64,000 nt of DNA from Acidocella sp. (lineage in GTDB: Bacteria > Pseudomonadota > Alphaproteobacteria > Acetobacterales > Acetobacteraceae): the NCBI GenBank assembly GCA_031291755.1, contig JARLIK010000010.1:45379-109378 (forward strand), given 5' to 3'. The notes under the pieces were generated by a model. It saw only the letters and a list, made by a program, of their open reading frames with translations. It did no database searches and was not told where the DNA came from. The translations under genes were made by a program, and so were the position numbers. This document shows positions 1-7,969 of the stretch, one piece after another; the stretch's first letter is position 1; every line of letters starts with the position of its first letter.

Positions 1-555
1 GCCGGCTGCTTCACCGCCGACGACGCTGTGCGCACACTCCGCCTGGCCCGCGAGGCCGGGGGATGGAACCTGGTGAAGCTCGAAGTCCTCGGTCCGCCAC
101 CCACCTTATACCCGGATATGGCCGCCACGCTCGAAGCCGCCGCCGCGCTCATCAAAGATGGTTTCGAAGTGATGGTGTACTGCTCCGATGACCCGATCGC
201 CGCCAAGCGCCTGGAAGACATGGGCTGCGTCGCCATCATGCCGCTCGGTGCCCCCATTGGTTCTGGTTTAGGCGTGCAGAACCCGCTGATGATCCAGATG
301 ATCATTGAAAATGCCAAAGTGCCGGTTTTGGTCGATGCCGGGGTCGGCACCGCCTATGATGCCACCTTCGCGATGGAGCTCGGCTGCGACGCCGTACTGG
401 TGAACTCCGCCATCGCCATGGCGCAAAACCCCATATTGATGGCGCGGGCCATGAAAGCCGGGGTTGAAGCCGGCCGCCTGGCTTTCCGCGCTGGCCGCAT
501 ACCCAAACGCGCCTCGGCCAACCCCTCCAGCCCCACCACCGGCCTGATTCGCTGA
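1..555 (+). CDS. thiG: Thiazole synthase ThiG, C-terminal part (5' end outside window)
   Basis: ThiG forms the thiazole phosphate ring of thiamin from deoxyxylulose 5-phosphate, dehydroglycine and the ThiS thiocarboxylate, in the cytoplasm. The reading frame is open from base 1 and covers about 184 residues; the family is usually near 260, so roughly 75 N-terminal residues lie upstream. The fragment contains the Schiff-base lysine in the NLVKLEV motif (about residue 26 of the fragment). It also has the phosphate-binding segments [13 protein letters not shown] and VDAGVGTA, and the family's terminal helix ending near GRIPKR. Any ThiS, ThiO or ThiE partners must lie outside the window. A GTG at position 28 is internal and not the true start. 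Confidence 0.95.
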   Translation, partial: AGCFTADDAVRTLRLAREAGGWNLVKLEVLGPPPTLYPDMAATLEAAAALIKDGFEVMVYCSDDPIAAKRLEDMGCVAIMPLGAPIGSGLGVQNPLMIQMIIENAKVPVLVDAGVGTAYDATFAMELGCDAVLVNSAIAMAQNPILMARAMKAGVEAGRLAFRAGRIPKRASANPSSPTTGLIR

Positions 556-569
556 AAAAACTGCTGCGT

Positions 570-1184
570 ATGGCGCCTGAGCTTGGCGCCAACTTCCTTG
601 CCCCCTGGGCTGTCTATCAGGGGCTGCATGACCAATATGGCGACGTCATCGCCCTCATCACCTCGGCCTTGCCACCGCTGCTCTGGAGCCTGTACGAGTT
701 GGCCAAAACCCGCCGGGTCGATGCCCTCTCGGTGCTGATCATCGCCAGTATCCTGTTCACCGTGGGGGCAACTTTCATGGGCGGCTCAGCCCGGCTCATC
801 CAAATCCGCGAAGCCCTGGTCACCGGTCTGGTCGGTGTGATGTTTCTGGCCTCGATGGCCTTGAAACGCCCGATGATTTTCTACCTCGCCCGCGCCACCA
901 TGGCCCGCAACACCGCGCAAGGTGCTGCGCAATTTGAAGCGCTGTGGGCGCGCGAGGGTGTGCCGCAACTCTTCCGCCTGCTCACCCTGGTATGGGGCGC
1001 CGGGCTGGTGGTGCAAACCGCCATCATGTGCTGGCTGGCCATCATCTGGCCGATCAGCCGCTACCTGCTCATCGCCCCGGTCATCGGCTATGGCATCATC
1101 GGCGTGCTGATGGCCTGGAGCCTCTGGCACATGGCCAACCGCCGCGGCGGCGCGGTGCTGCTTGGCGCGACTAGGCCCGAATAA
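570..1184 (+). CDS. VC0807-like integral membrane protein
   Basis: A 204-residue polytopic membrane protein of the poorly characterised VC0807 type; no reaction is known. About five or six hydrophobic segments are visible (around residues 25-45, 52-70, 84-102, 133-165 and 170-195). A short family-like N-terminus reads APELGANFLAPWAVYQ. It starts 14 bases after thiG ends, so it is probably co-transcribed with it. The ATG at 570 has no obvious ribosome-binding site, and the family often has a few more residues, so the start is uncertain. Its 3' end overlaps the convergent TauE-like gene by 14 bases. Confidence 0.75.
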   Translation: MAPELGANFLAPWAVYQGLHDQYGDVIALITSALPPLLWSLYELAKTRRVDALSVLIIASILFTVGATFMGGSARLIQIREALVTGLVGVMFLASMALKRPMIFYLARATMARNTAQGAAQFEALWAREGVPQLFRLLTLVWGAGLVVQTAIMCWLAIIWPISRYLLIAPVIGYGIIGVLMAWSLWHMANRRGGAVLLGATRPE

Positions 1185-1920
1185 ACAACCCCACGGTCAA
1201 CGCCGCGCCGATAGCGGTAATTCCTAGCCGCAGAATTTTCTCGTTAATCCGCCGCAGCAGATAAACCCCTAACTGCCCGCCGATGATCGCCGCCACCCCC
1301 ACCAGCAGCACGATCCACCAATCCACCTTGGTCTCGGCCAAAAACAGCACCACCGCGGCGGCGTTACACACGCCTGCCAGCACGTTTTTGGTGGCCCCGG
1401 CGTGGCGCACCAGCAGCCCGGCCGCAGTCAGCGCCGCCAGCATCAAAATACCTATGCCGCCGCCAAAATACCCGCCGTAAACCGCGATCAAAAACTGCGC
1501 GACCCCGGCCATGCGCGGCGATAATGCCGGTTTGGCATCCTCTGGGCGCGGCTTTTTGAAAAAGCTCCCCCAGGCAAATACAACGGTGGCAAACAGCACC
1601 AGGTACGGCACCAGATGCGTAAACACTGAAACCGGCGTTGCCAGCAGCAGCACCGCCCCGACGCCGCCACCGGCCAGCGAGATGATAATCAGCGCCCGCA
1701 CTGAGAGGCCGGCCACCCCCCTCACCATGCTGCGCCCCGCCAAGCCGGTGGTAATCTGGCCCGGAAACAGCGCGATCGACGAGGTGATATTAGCCGCTCT
1801 GGGGTCCAACCCGGCATATAACAGCGCCGGAAACGTCAAAAACGACCCGCCGCCCGCCAGCGCGTTCTGGGCACCGGCAAAAAACGCCACCGCCACCAGC
1901 ACAATGTCAGTGAGGCTCAC
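1171..1920 (-). CDS. TauE/SafE family sulfite/organosulfonate exporter-like permease
   Basis: A 249-residue inner-membrane protein of the TauE/SafE (DUF81) family, thought to move sulfite, sulfonates or related anions. The N-terminal family motif QNALAGGGSFLTFPAL is present at about residues 18-33. The second half-repeat carries GGYFGGGIGILML near residue 150, giving the expected two-repeat, seven to eight helix layout. It starts with GTG, and that GTG overlaps the TGA of the upstream adenosine kinase gene (GTGA), so translation is probably coupled. The substrate cannot be read from the sequence. Confidence 0.88.
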   Translation of the reverse strand: MSLTDIVLVAVAFFAGAQNALAGGGSFLTFPALLYAGLDPRAANITSSIALFPGQITTGLAGRSMVRGVAGLSVRALIIISLAGGGVGAVLLLATPVSVFTHLVPYLVLFATVVFAWGSFFKKPRPEDAKPALSPRMAGVAQFLIAVYGGYFGGGIGILMLAALTAAGLLVRHAGATKNVLAGVCNAAAVVLFLAETKVDWWIVLLVGVAAIIGGQLGVYLLRRINEKILRLGITAIGAALTVGLFIRA

Positions 1921-2897
1921 CCCACCAGGCCTCGCAGCATGTCCACCGAAGGCCGCGCCCCGATCTGGCTGATCGCCAAGGCCGCCGCCTTGGAGCCGAG
2001 TTTGCCTGCCTCATGCACCGAGCGCCCTTGCGCATAGGCGGTCATGAACCCCGCCGCATAGGCATCACCGGCACCGGTGGTATCCACCACATTCACCGGC
2101 ACCGCCTCGACCTCGATCACGTTCACATCCTGCACGATCACACTGCCGGCCTCAGAGCGCGTCAGCACCGCCAGCTTCACGTCCGCCGCCACCGCCGCCT
2201 GCGCCTCGGCGAACTCATTGCATTGGTACAGGCTGCAAATCTCCGCCTCATTGGCGAACAGAATATCCACCCCCTGCTTGATCAAACGGCGGAACCCTTC
2301 GCGATGCCGGTCCACACAGAACGGGTCTGAGAGCGACAACGCCGTCAGCCGCCCCGCTGTGCGGGCGATCCGCGCTGCCTCGGCAAATGCCGCCTGCGCC
2401 GCTGGCGGGTCGAACAAATAGCCTTCCAGGTAGGTAATCGCGGATTCCGCAATCACTGTCTCATCCAAATCCCCCAGCGAGAACTCCCCGCCCGCCCCTA
2501 AATAAGTATTCATGGTACGCTGGCCATCCGGCGTCACAAAAATCAAGCAACGCGCGGTCGGTGCTCCGTTATGCAGCGGCTTGGTCGGGTAATGCACGCC
2601 AATTTCACTCAAACCAGCCGCAAACGCCGCCCCTAGATCATCCGCCGCCACCTTACCCAAAAACGCTACACGCGCCCCCAGCGAGGCCGCCACCGCGCAG
2701 GAATTGGCCACCGACCCACCCGCCGCCGTCTGCCCGCCCGCCATCAGGCTGGTCAGACGGGTCGCGGTATCCGCATCAATCAACGTCATCCCGCCCTTGG
2801 GCATATCGTGGCGCGAGAGGAACGCATCATCGGTGCGCACCAGCAAATCCACGATCGCATTGCCAATCCCCGTCATATCAAAACGCGCCACCGACAT
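1917..2897 (-). CDS. Adenosine kinase (PfkB/ribokinase family)
   Basis: A cytoplasmic sugar/nucleoside kinase of 326 residues. The N-terminal region has the PfkB substrate signature (GNAIVDLLV, then GGSVANSCA). The C-terminal signature VVDTTGAGDAYAAGFM holds the anion hole and the catalytic Asp. Overall it matches bacterial adenosine kinase-like PfkB proteins best, though other nucleosides or sugars are possible. I chose the ATG at 2897 because GGAGAG lies just upstream; a TTG four codons earlier overlaps that site. It is translationally coupled by a 4-base overlap to the TauE-like permease, an unusual partner for a nucleoside kinase. Confidence 0.85.
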   Translation of the reverse strand: MSVARFDMTGIGNAIVDLLVRTDDAFLSRHDMPKGGMTLIDADTATRLTSLMAGGQTAAGGSVANSCAVAASLGARVAFLGKVAADDLGAAFAAGLSEIGVHYPTKPLHNGAPTARCLIFVTPDGQRTMNTYLGAGGEFSLGDLDETVIAESAITYLEGYLFDPPAAQAAFAEAARIARTAGRLTALSLSDPFCVDRHREGFRRLIKQGVDILFANEAEICSLYQCNEFAEAQAAVAADVKLAVLTRSEAGSVIVQDVNVIEVEAVPVNVVDTTGAGDAYAAGFMTAYAQGRSVHEAGKLGSKAAALAISQIGARPSVDMLRGLVG

Positions 2898-3033
2898 CTC
2901 TCTCTCCAATTCAATAATAGCTCGCGCCTACCACCATGTCCGTATTTTCACCAAACTCAGCATTGTTCCGGCGCGAGCCCGCGTGCTAGCCACAGGCTCT
3001 AGTCATCAACTCGTCATCAATCCCGGAGGCCGC

Positions 3034-3723
3034 GTGTCAATTTTTCGTAAAGCAAATGACGCTAAACCCGAAGTGATCGCTCTGCCCCAGTCTCCCGCTC
3101 CGCCGGAGCAGCCTGATTTTCTGGGCGATAACCCCCCGCCGGAGTTTCTTCGCCACCCGCTTGATGACCAGCCCAGCGCCGCAATGCGCATGACCACACC
3201 ATCCACCGCCGTTCCTCAGGAGACCCAAATGGCCCGTTCCCCTTTCGCCCCGCCGATGCCCCCCAACGCGCCAATGCGGCCCGCCCACATCCCGGCTCCC
3301 CCCACCGCCGCCGCACCCGCCCCCTATGCCGAACCATCGGACCGCCGCACCCTGGTCGTTGGCCGCGGCATCAGCGTGCAGGGCACCGTGCAGGAAGCCG
3401 AGCGCCTGGTGGTTGAAGGCACCATGGAAGCCACCATGATCAACGGGTTGATCGAGCTGATCATCACCCACGGCGGCGTCTTCAAAGGCGAAGTTGAGGT
3501 TGATGAAGCCGAAGTCGCCGGTACGGTTGATGGTACATTGACCGCCCGCAACACCCTCATCGTGCGCTCCACCGGGCGTGTGCTGGGCGTTGCCCGCTGC
3601 CGCCGCCTGCAAGTGGAGGATGGCGGCCAGATCACCGGCCGCATCGAAATGCTCAACAACCCGGCCCCCGCGCCGGCCGCTCAGGATGTCTTCATCCTCG
3701 GCGATCACAGCCACGGCAAATAA
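3034..3723 (+). CDS. Bactofilin family cytoskeletal protein
   Basis: Bactofilins form nucleotide-independent filaments that scaffold cell-wall or polarity proteins at the inner face of the membrane. This 229-residue protein has a long proline-rich, probably disordered N-terminal arm (about residues 15-105). The bactofilin beta-helix follows (about 108-215), recognisable by the GISVQGTVQEAERLVVEGT and GEVEVDEAEVAGTVDG repeats. Start chosen at GTG 3034, which has GGAGG five bases upstream; the open frame continues further upstream without a convincing start. A hairpin with a U-run follows the stop. No peptidase or cell-wall partner is adjacent. Confidence 0.88.
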   Translation: MSIFRKANDAKPEVIALPQSPAPPEQPDFLGDNPPPEFLRHPLDDQPSAAMRMTTPSTAVPQETQMARSPFAPPMPPNAPMRPAHIPAPPTAAAPAPYAEPSDRRTLVVGRGISVQGTVQEAERLVVEGTMEATMINGLIELIITHGGVFKGEVEVDEAEVAGTVDGTLTARNTLIVRSTGRVLGVARCRRLQVEDGGQITGRIEMLNNPAPAPAAQDVFILGDHSHGK

Positions 3724-3731
3724 CACCATTT

Positions 3732-3774
3732 GGCATCGCGCCCCAGCTTCACAGCCAAGCGCGGTGCCGTTTTT
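3732..3774 (+). terminator. Rho-independent terminator after the bactofilin gene
   Basis: GGCATCGCGC pairs with GCGCGGTGCC (one G-T pair and one mismatch at most), with a 17-base loop and then GTTTTT. It begins 8 bases after the bactofilin stop and abuts the stop of the convergent GH17-like gene. Confidence 0.7.
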
Positions 3775-5362
3775 ATTTGCGCCGCTTCACCTTGCGCACG
3801 CCACGCTTGCCTTCGGTCGCCAGAATAATCGGTGCCGCCATCAGCAGGGCCGCCATATTCCAGGTGATGAAATCCAGATTATTAGCACCTTCCATCACCG
3901 CGCTCACAATCGCCGCCAGCGCCAGCGTGTTGGCCGATAAAATATCCTCCCACGTCAAATTCTTCGGCCTGTCCTTGGTCCAGAACCGGAACAATGCGCC
4001 CAGCACCGGAATGATAAACACCGCCATCGGCGCCTCCCGGTAGCGCCCGTCAAAAACCAGCATCATCTGAAATATCATCGCGCTGATCAGGAATAAAAAG
4101 CTGAACGAGTCATAATTGAACAGCAGACGGCCACGCCGCAACGCCGCCAAGGTCGCGCCCGCACTCACCCGCGGCGGCAGCATCTCACCCGCCAAAATCG
4201 CATCGGCCCGCCGAATAATCATCACTGCAAACACGGCTTGTAAACTCAAATTTACAATCGCATCCACCACTTGCCAATAATCATACAGCATCGGCAACGT
4301 GCCCGCGCAGGCAATGGCGTACGCATTGCCCAGCGCAAATGACGGCACCGCCAGCCGCGAACTCCGGAACCGCACGCTGGCAAACAGCAAACTTCCGCAA
4401 ATTGCCCCCAGCACTGCATACCATGGCCAGCTTGGATGCTCGACCACCCCGCCATTCAACGGGAATTTGGGCTCCCGATGCGCATTCCAGATGCCCCAAT
4501 TTGCACCGGCCACGCCTTCATTTTCATATTTCCAATCCTGATCGAAAGCCTCGATCAAATTATAATCCACGTGCTCCTGGTCAGCGAGCGTCACAAACTT
4601 CCGCAAATAAACTGCCTCATTCACCCTGGAAGGTGCTGCGTCCGCCCGCCAGCGCCCTCGGCTCGGCCAGCCGGTTTCCCCAATCGAAATGATTTTACCG
4701 GGATACATATATTTGAACCCGTCGATGGTGGTTTTAAGCTGGGCAATCGCTTTATCCACATCCAGCGGCTTATCTTCCCAGTACGGCAGTACATGGATCA
4801 TCACCACATCCACATGCGGCGCCACCTGCGGAAATTGCCGCCAAAAATCCGTCACATCGGCATAAGCGATCGGCTGCTTCACCTGCGACTTCACATAATC
4901 GATGTCCTTGATCAGATCACCCACCGATAAATCGCGCCGCAGCAGCACCTCATTGCCCACAATCACCCTTGTTACCGTATCCGGGTGGGCATTGGCCTCG
5001 GCAATCCCGGCGGCCATTTCCTTGGCGTTATCCTTAAGGTCGCTGCCCAGCCAAATCCCGATCCAGACCTTCAACCCAGCCTGCTTGGCCAGCGCCCCAA
5101 TATCGTAATCTCCCTTCGCTGAGGAATAGGTGCGGATGCCATCCGCCTGGCTCGCCACCAGCGCCAGATCCTTCGCCACCTGCGCCGCCGTGGGATAGGT
5201 TTTATCCAGCGGCGACTGCCAAGCCTGATACGGCGCATACGATACGGAATTGAACTTGCCGGCGGGCATGGTCACATCCGCCGCCTGCGGCTTGTTGGGC
5301 ATGCTCCACATCACAAAGCCCAGCAGGCTCAAAACCAAGCAACCAAAAATACCTTTTTTCAT
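3773..5362 (-). CDS. GH17-family glycosidase/transglycosidase fused to a multi-pass membrane domain (NdvC-like)
   Basis: A 529-residue protein with an N-terminal signal or anchor segment (residues 5-24). Residues about 35-320 form a periplasmic glycoside hydrolase family 17 domain, with the candidate acid/base Glu in VGNEVLLRR and nucleophile Glu in IGETGWPSRG. About seven or eight hydrophobic helices follow (about 325-520). This layout is known from rhizobial NdvC-type proteins proposed to insert beta-1,6 linkages into beta-glucans; GH17 enzymes act on beta-1,3-glucan. A role in periplasmic or exported beta-glucan remodelling is inferred. No ndvB-like glucan synthase is adjacent. Confidence 0.8.
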   Translation of the reverse strand: MKKGIFGCLVLSLLGFVMWSMPNKPQAADVTMPAGKFNSVSYAPYQAWQSPLDKTYPTAAQVAKDLALVASQADGIRTYSSAKGDYDIGALAKQAGLKVWIGIWLGSDLKDNAKEMAAGIAEANAHPDTVTRVIVGNEVLLRRDLSVGDLIKDIDYVKSQVKQPIAYADVTDFWRQFPQVAPHVDVVMIHVLPYWEDKPLDVDKAIAQLKTTIDGFKYMYPGKIISIGETGWPSRGRWRADAAPSRVNEAVYLRKFVTLADQEHVDYNLIEAFDQDWKYENEGVAGANWGIWNAHREPKFPLNGGVVEHPSWPWYAVLGAICGSLLFASVRFRSSRLAVPSFALGNAYAIACAGTLPMLYDYWQVVDAIVNLSLQAVFAVMIIRRADAILAGEMLPPRVSAGATLAALRRGRLLFNYDSFSFLFLISAMIFQMMLVFDGRYREAPMAVFIIPVLGALFRFWTKDRPKNLTWEDILSANTLALAAIVSAVMEGANNLDFITWNMAALLMAAPIILATEGKRGVRKVKRRK

Positions 5363-5418
5363 GGGTTGGCTGTAACCGGCCCAGCGGCTTTAAGGAAGGC
5401 AGCTTTAAGGAAGATAGC

Positions 5419-5829
5419 ATGACCGACGACGATTTAACCCGCATCCTCACCAGCACCCGGCGCATCGCCCTGGTCGGCGCCTCCAACAAGCCCTCGCGCC
5501 CATCATACGAGGTCATGCAATTCCTGCTCTCCCAAGGTTACGACGTCACCCCGGTCAACCCCGGCCTCGCCGGCCAGAGCATTTTAGGTCGCACCGTGGT
5601 AGCCAGCCTCGACGACGCCGCGCCGCTCGACATGGTCGATTTATTCCGCAACAGCGCCGAAACCGCCGCGCCGGTGGCTGATGCCATCCGCCTGGGAGCC
5701 AAAACCATCTGGATGCAGCTCGGCGTCATCAACGAGGACGCCGCCCAAACCGCCCGCGCCGCTGGGCTGCAAGTGGTGATGAACCGCTGCCCCGCCATCG
5801 ACATCCCACGGCTAGGGCTGCTGAAGTAA
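5419..5829 (+). CDS. CoA-binding domain protein (YccU-like)
   Basis: A 136-residue single-domain Rossmann-fold CoA-binding protein of the YccU type, found in the cytoplasm; no enzymatic role is established. Family features are IALVGASNKPSRPS near residue 17, VTPVNPGLAG near residue 43, and the C-terminal VMNRCPAIDIPRL with the conserved Cys. It is preceded by AAGGAAG-type purine-rich sequence about 8-12 bases before the ATG. It stands divergent from the GH17-like gene (56 bases apart) and convergent with the COQ9-like gene, 5 bases from its end. Confidence 0.88.
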   Translation: MTDDDLTRILTSTRRIALVGASNKPSRPSYEVMQFLLSQGYDVTPVNPGLAGQSILGRTVVASLDDAAPLDMVDLFRNSAETAAPVADAIRLGAKTIWMQLGVINEDAAQTARAAGLQVVMNRCPAIDIPRLGLLK

Positions 5830-5834
5830 CGCCC

Positions 5835-6446
5835 TCAGGCCCGCTTCGGCACCAACCGCTGCAACCGGCCCTCGGCCTTGTGCCGCAGCGAGGTCAGGCG
5901 CCCCACCCCGGCCAGCCGCCGGTCGAGAAACGCCAAGCTTGCCGCGTCATCATCCGAGCTATCACGCAACCAATACAGCATCGTCGGCGTATAGGCCGCC
6001 GCCAGCAGACCGCGCTTGGTGTACCAGTTGAAATCCGCCGAAGTATCCCCCGCCGCGTGCCAGATCGCATCCACCGTCGCGCCGGTAATCTTCGTTGCAA
6101 GCGGCAAATGCGTCGGCACCGCCAGCCATGACACCGCCCGCCGGATCGCCTCCTTATAGGGCCGGTTCTGCTCAAACCGCAGCGCGATGATCGCCCGCAC
6201 CCTGGCCGGCACCCGGTAGGCCGCCAGATCCGCCGCCTGCGCCGCCGCGATCATCCGCTCATCGGCCAGTGCGCAGAACGCCGCGATCATCTCCGCAGCA
6301 CCACCGGGAAAATAGATCGGCCCATCATCGGGGGGCTCGCCGATGCTCACCAGGGCGTGCCGCAACGCCCGGCTGGTCCAGCCGTCAAACGGCACCTGCG
6401 CCAGCAGCGCTTCCACCAGCTCATCGCGTTTCGCATCTTCACTCAT
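5835..6446 (-). CDS. COQ9 family ubiquinone biosynthesis protein
   Basis: COQ9 is a lipid-binding helical protein that presents ubiquinone intermediates to the COQ7-type hydroxylase. This 203-residue protein has the TetR-like N-terminal helices (about residues 8-60). The COQ9 core follows with the family pattern around TVDAIWHAAGDTSADFNWYTKR (about residues 130-152). Start chosen at ATG 6446; the site AGGAG lies in the last codons of the upstream def gene. Def stops at 6451, so the two genes form one transcription unit with a 4-base gap. It fits an alphaproteobacterial, ubiquinone-using cell. Confidence 0.9.
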   Translation of the reverse strand: MSEDAKRDELVEALLAQVPFDGWTSRALRHALVSIGEPPDDGPIYFPGGAAEMIAAFCALADERMIAAAQAADLAAYRVPARVRAIIALRFEQNRPYKEAIRRAVSWLAVPTHLPLATKITGATVDAIWHAAGDTSADFNWYTKRGLLAAAYTPTMLYWLRDSSDDDAASLAFLDRRLAGVGRLTSLRHKAEGRLQRLVPKRA

Positions 6447-6450
6447 GGCC

Positions 6451-7002
6451 CTACTCCTGCTGCAATTCGATTTTCGGCAACGGAAAATCATATTTTACCG
6501 TTTCCTCCTGAAAGCCAAAATACCTGAAATCCGACATCCGCATCGGGTACAATATTCCATCCAGATGATCCGCCTCATGCTGCACCACCCGCGCATGAAA
6601 TCCTGATATCTCCTTGTCGATCGGCTCACCTTGCGCATCAAACCCGGCAAGGTGAATCCGCTCATAACGCGGCACCGCCGCCCGCAGGCCGGGGATGGAT
6701 AAACATCCCTCCCACCCCATCGTCACCTCCTGCGAGAGCGGCGTAATCACCGGGTTGATCACCGCGGTCAGCCCGATTTCCTCTTCATCAGTCCCCACCC
6801 GCTCACCAGGGACCTTATAAATAAACAGCCGCACGCTCTCATGCACCTGCGGGGCCGCCAGCCCCACCCCCCCGGCATCCTCCAGCGTTTCCGCCATATT
6901 TTCGATCAAAACCGCAATCTCAGCCGCCTTGGGGTCGGCTATAGACTTCGCGCGGGTCAGTAAAACCGGGTGCCCCATCCGAGCTATTTTCAGGATCGCC
7001 AT
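6451..7002 (-). CDS. def: Peptide deformylase
   Basis: Removes the N-formyl group from nascent proteins, acting at the ribosome exit as an Fe(II)- or Zn-dependent hydrolase. At 183 residues it is normal length. All three family motifs are present: GVGLAAPQ (about residue 44), EGCLS (metal-ligand Cys, about 100) and QHEADHLDG (the HExxH metal site, about 143). The gene is divergent from rpsU. A second Met in the ORF is not needed, because MAILKIARMGHPVL matches the family N-terminus. COQ9 follows within 4 bases. Confidence 0.97.
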   Translation of the reverse strand: MAILKIARMGHPVLLTRAKSIADPKAAEIAVLIENMAETLEDAGGVGLAAPQVHESVRLFIYKVPGERVGTDEEEIGLTAVINPVITPLSQEVTMGWEGCLSIPGLRAAVPRYERIHLAGFDAQGEPIDKEISGFHARVVQHEADHLDGILYPMRMSDFRYFGFQEETVKYDFPLPKIELQQE

Positions 7003-7031
7003 GGCTGCATAGATGCCCCCTCAGAAATGAT

Positions 7032-7059
7032 TTGGCGAGAGCGTATTTTGTGCTATAGA
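7032..7059 (+). promoter_or_regulatory. Candidate sigma-70 promoter for rpsU
   Basis: TTGGCG, a 16-base spacer and TATAGA, located 75 bases before the rpsU start. Each hexamer matches the consensus at four of six positions. It lies in the def-rpsU divergent gap, the only upstream room for an rpsU promoter. Confidence 0.45.
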
Positions 7060-7133
7060 CCGCAAAATCCGGCGATCGCGGCAATCCTGCTGCGGCGTCT
7101 TTCTGTTTTTCGGTTTCAGGAGTTGTCTGCCAA

Positions 7134-7337
7134 GTGCAAGTTCTCGTTCGCGACAATAACGTCGATCAAGCCCTCAAGGCGCTCAAAAAGAAACTCCAGC
7201 GCGAGGGTGTTTTCCGCGAAATGAAACTGCGCCGGCATTACGAAAAGCCGTGCGAACGCCGCGCCCGCGAGGCCGCCGAAGCGGTTCGCCGCGCCCGTAA
7301 AATGGAACGCAAGCGCATCGAGCGCGAAGGCTTCTAA
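7134..7337 (+). CDS. rpsU: 30S ribosomal protein S21
   Basis: Small basic protein of the 30S subunit platform, involved in initiation. The 67 residues match S21 end to end: [18 protein letters not shown] at the start, the [16 protein letters not shown] core and an Arg/Lys-rich tail. The GTG start at 7134 is supported by CAGGAG 12-17 bases upstream. It stands alone, with its own candidate promoter and a strong downstream hairpin, rather than in the rpsU-dnaG-rpoD arrangement of enterics. Confidence 0.96.
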   Translation: MQVLVRDNNVDQALKALKKKLQREGVFREMKLRRHYEKPCERRAREAAEAVRRARKMERKRIEREGF

Positions 7338-7353
7338 ACCTCTTCGTCAGCCT

Positions 7354-7382
7354 GTCATTCCCGCGAAAGCGGGAACCTCCCC
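7354..7382. repeat. REP-like palindromic element, copy 1
   Basis: GTCATTCCCGCGAAAGCGGG followed by AACCTCCCC. The stem TTCCCGC/GCGGGAA is closed by a GAAA tetraloop. A second copy lies at 24043-24071 and differs by a compensating base-pair change. Such extragenic palindromes are common in proteobacterial intergenic gaps. Confidence 0.75.
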
Positions 7383-7409
7383 GGCCAGACGCCCACGAAA
7401 GAACACCCT

Positions 7410-7432
7410 AAAGCGCCCACGTGGCGCTTTTC
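7410..7432 (+). terminator. Rho-independent terminator after rpsU
   Basis: AAAGCGCC, loop CACGT, GGCGCTTTT: an 8-bp stem with flanking A and T runs, 73 bases after the rpsU stop. The symmetric A/T flanks allow function in both directions. Confidence 0.8.
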
Positions 7433-7465
7433 TCGTTGGCGCAACCAACCGCCACCGCGGCCCGC

Positions 7466-7493
7466 AAAAAAAGCGCCCAACCGGGCGCTTTTT
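7466..7493 (-). terminator. Bidirectional terminator, serving the YidB-like gene
   Basis: AAAAAGCGCCC, loop AACC, GGGCGCTTTTT: a strong stem with an A-run on one side and a T-run on the other. It lies 22 bases beyond the stop of the minus-strand YidB-like gene and back to back with the rpsU terminator. Confidence 0.85.
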
Positions 7494-7514
7494 CAATGTA
7501 AAACTCAATTCAAC

Positions 7515-7880
7515 TTAAGCGTTGGAATCCGGCACCGCGCCATCCGGGGTCATATGGTTCACCACCGCCGGCAAATGCTGCGCCAGCAACTGGCTCGCGG
7601 TCGATGGATCAACGCCCAGCTTCGAGGCAATCGAGGCCACCACATTACTGCCGAGCGCTTGCTCAACCGAGCCCGCATCAATCGGCATATTGCTGCCGTT
7701 GCCAACCCAGGAGGCGACATGCTCGCCCAACCCGGCATCCTGAAATTTTGAAACCAACCCGCCAACATCGCCGATGCCGTGCTCAGAGAGCGCCCCCATC
7801 AGCATGTCTGATACCTGGCCGGTATTGCCGCCTGCCATGGCGCCTGAAATCATTCCTGCTACGCCGTCGAATAAACCCAT
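7515..7880 (-). CDS. YidB/DUF937 family protein
   Basis: A 121-residue protein of the DUF937/YidB family, of unknown function. A glycine-rich N-terminus (MGLFDGVAGMISGAM) leads into the family helical core, with VSKFQDAGLGEHVASWVGNG near residue 45 and the pattern ALGSNVVASIASKLGVDPSTAS near 75. An ATG two codons earlier (7886) sits only 2 bases from AGGAG, whereas 7880 is 8 bases away, so 7880 is preferred. No membrane segment is evident. It lies between strong terminators and a single-gene neighbour, so it is probably monocistronic. Confidence 0.85.
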   Translation of the reverse strand: MGLFDGVAGMISGAMAGGNTGQVSDMLMGALSEHGIGDVGGLVSKFQDAGLGEHVASWVGNGSNMPIDAGSVEQALGSNVVASIASKLGVDPSTASQLLAQHLPAVVNHMTPDGAVPDSNA

Positions 7881-7969
7881 CGCCATGTCTCCTGGTTAAA
7901 AATACAATCAGCCAGTCACTTAAAGTCCCGTTGAGCCGCTCAAAGCCGCCCAACGGGTTTGCTCAGATA

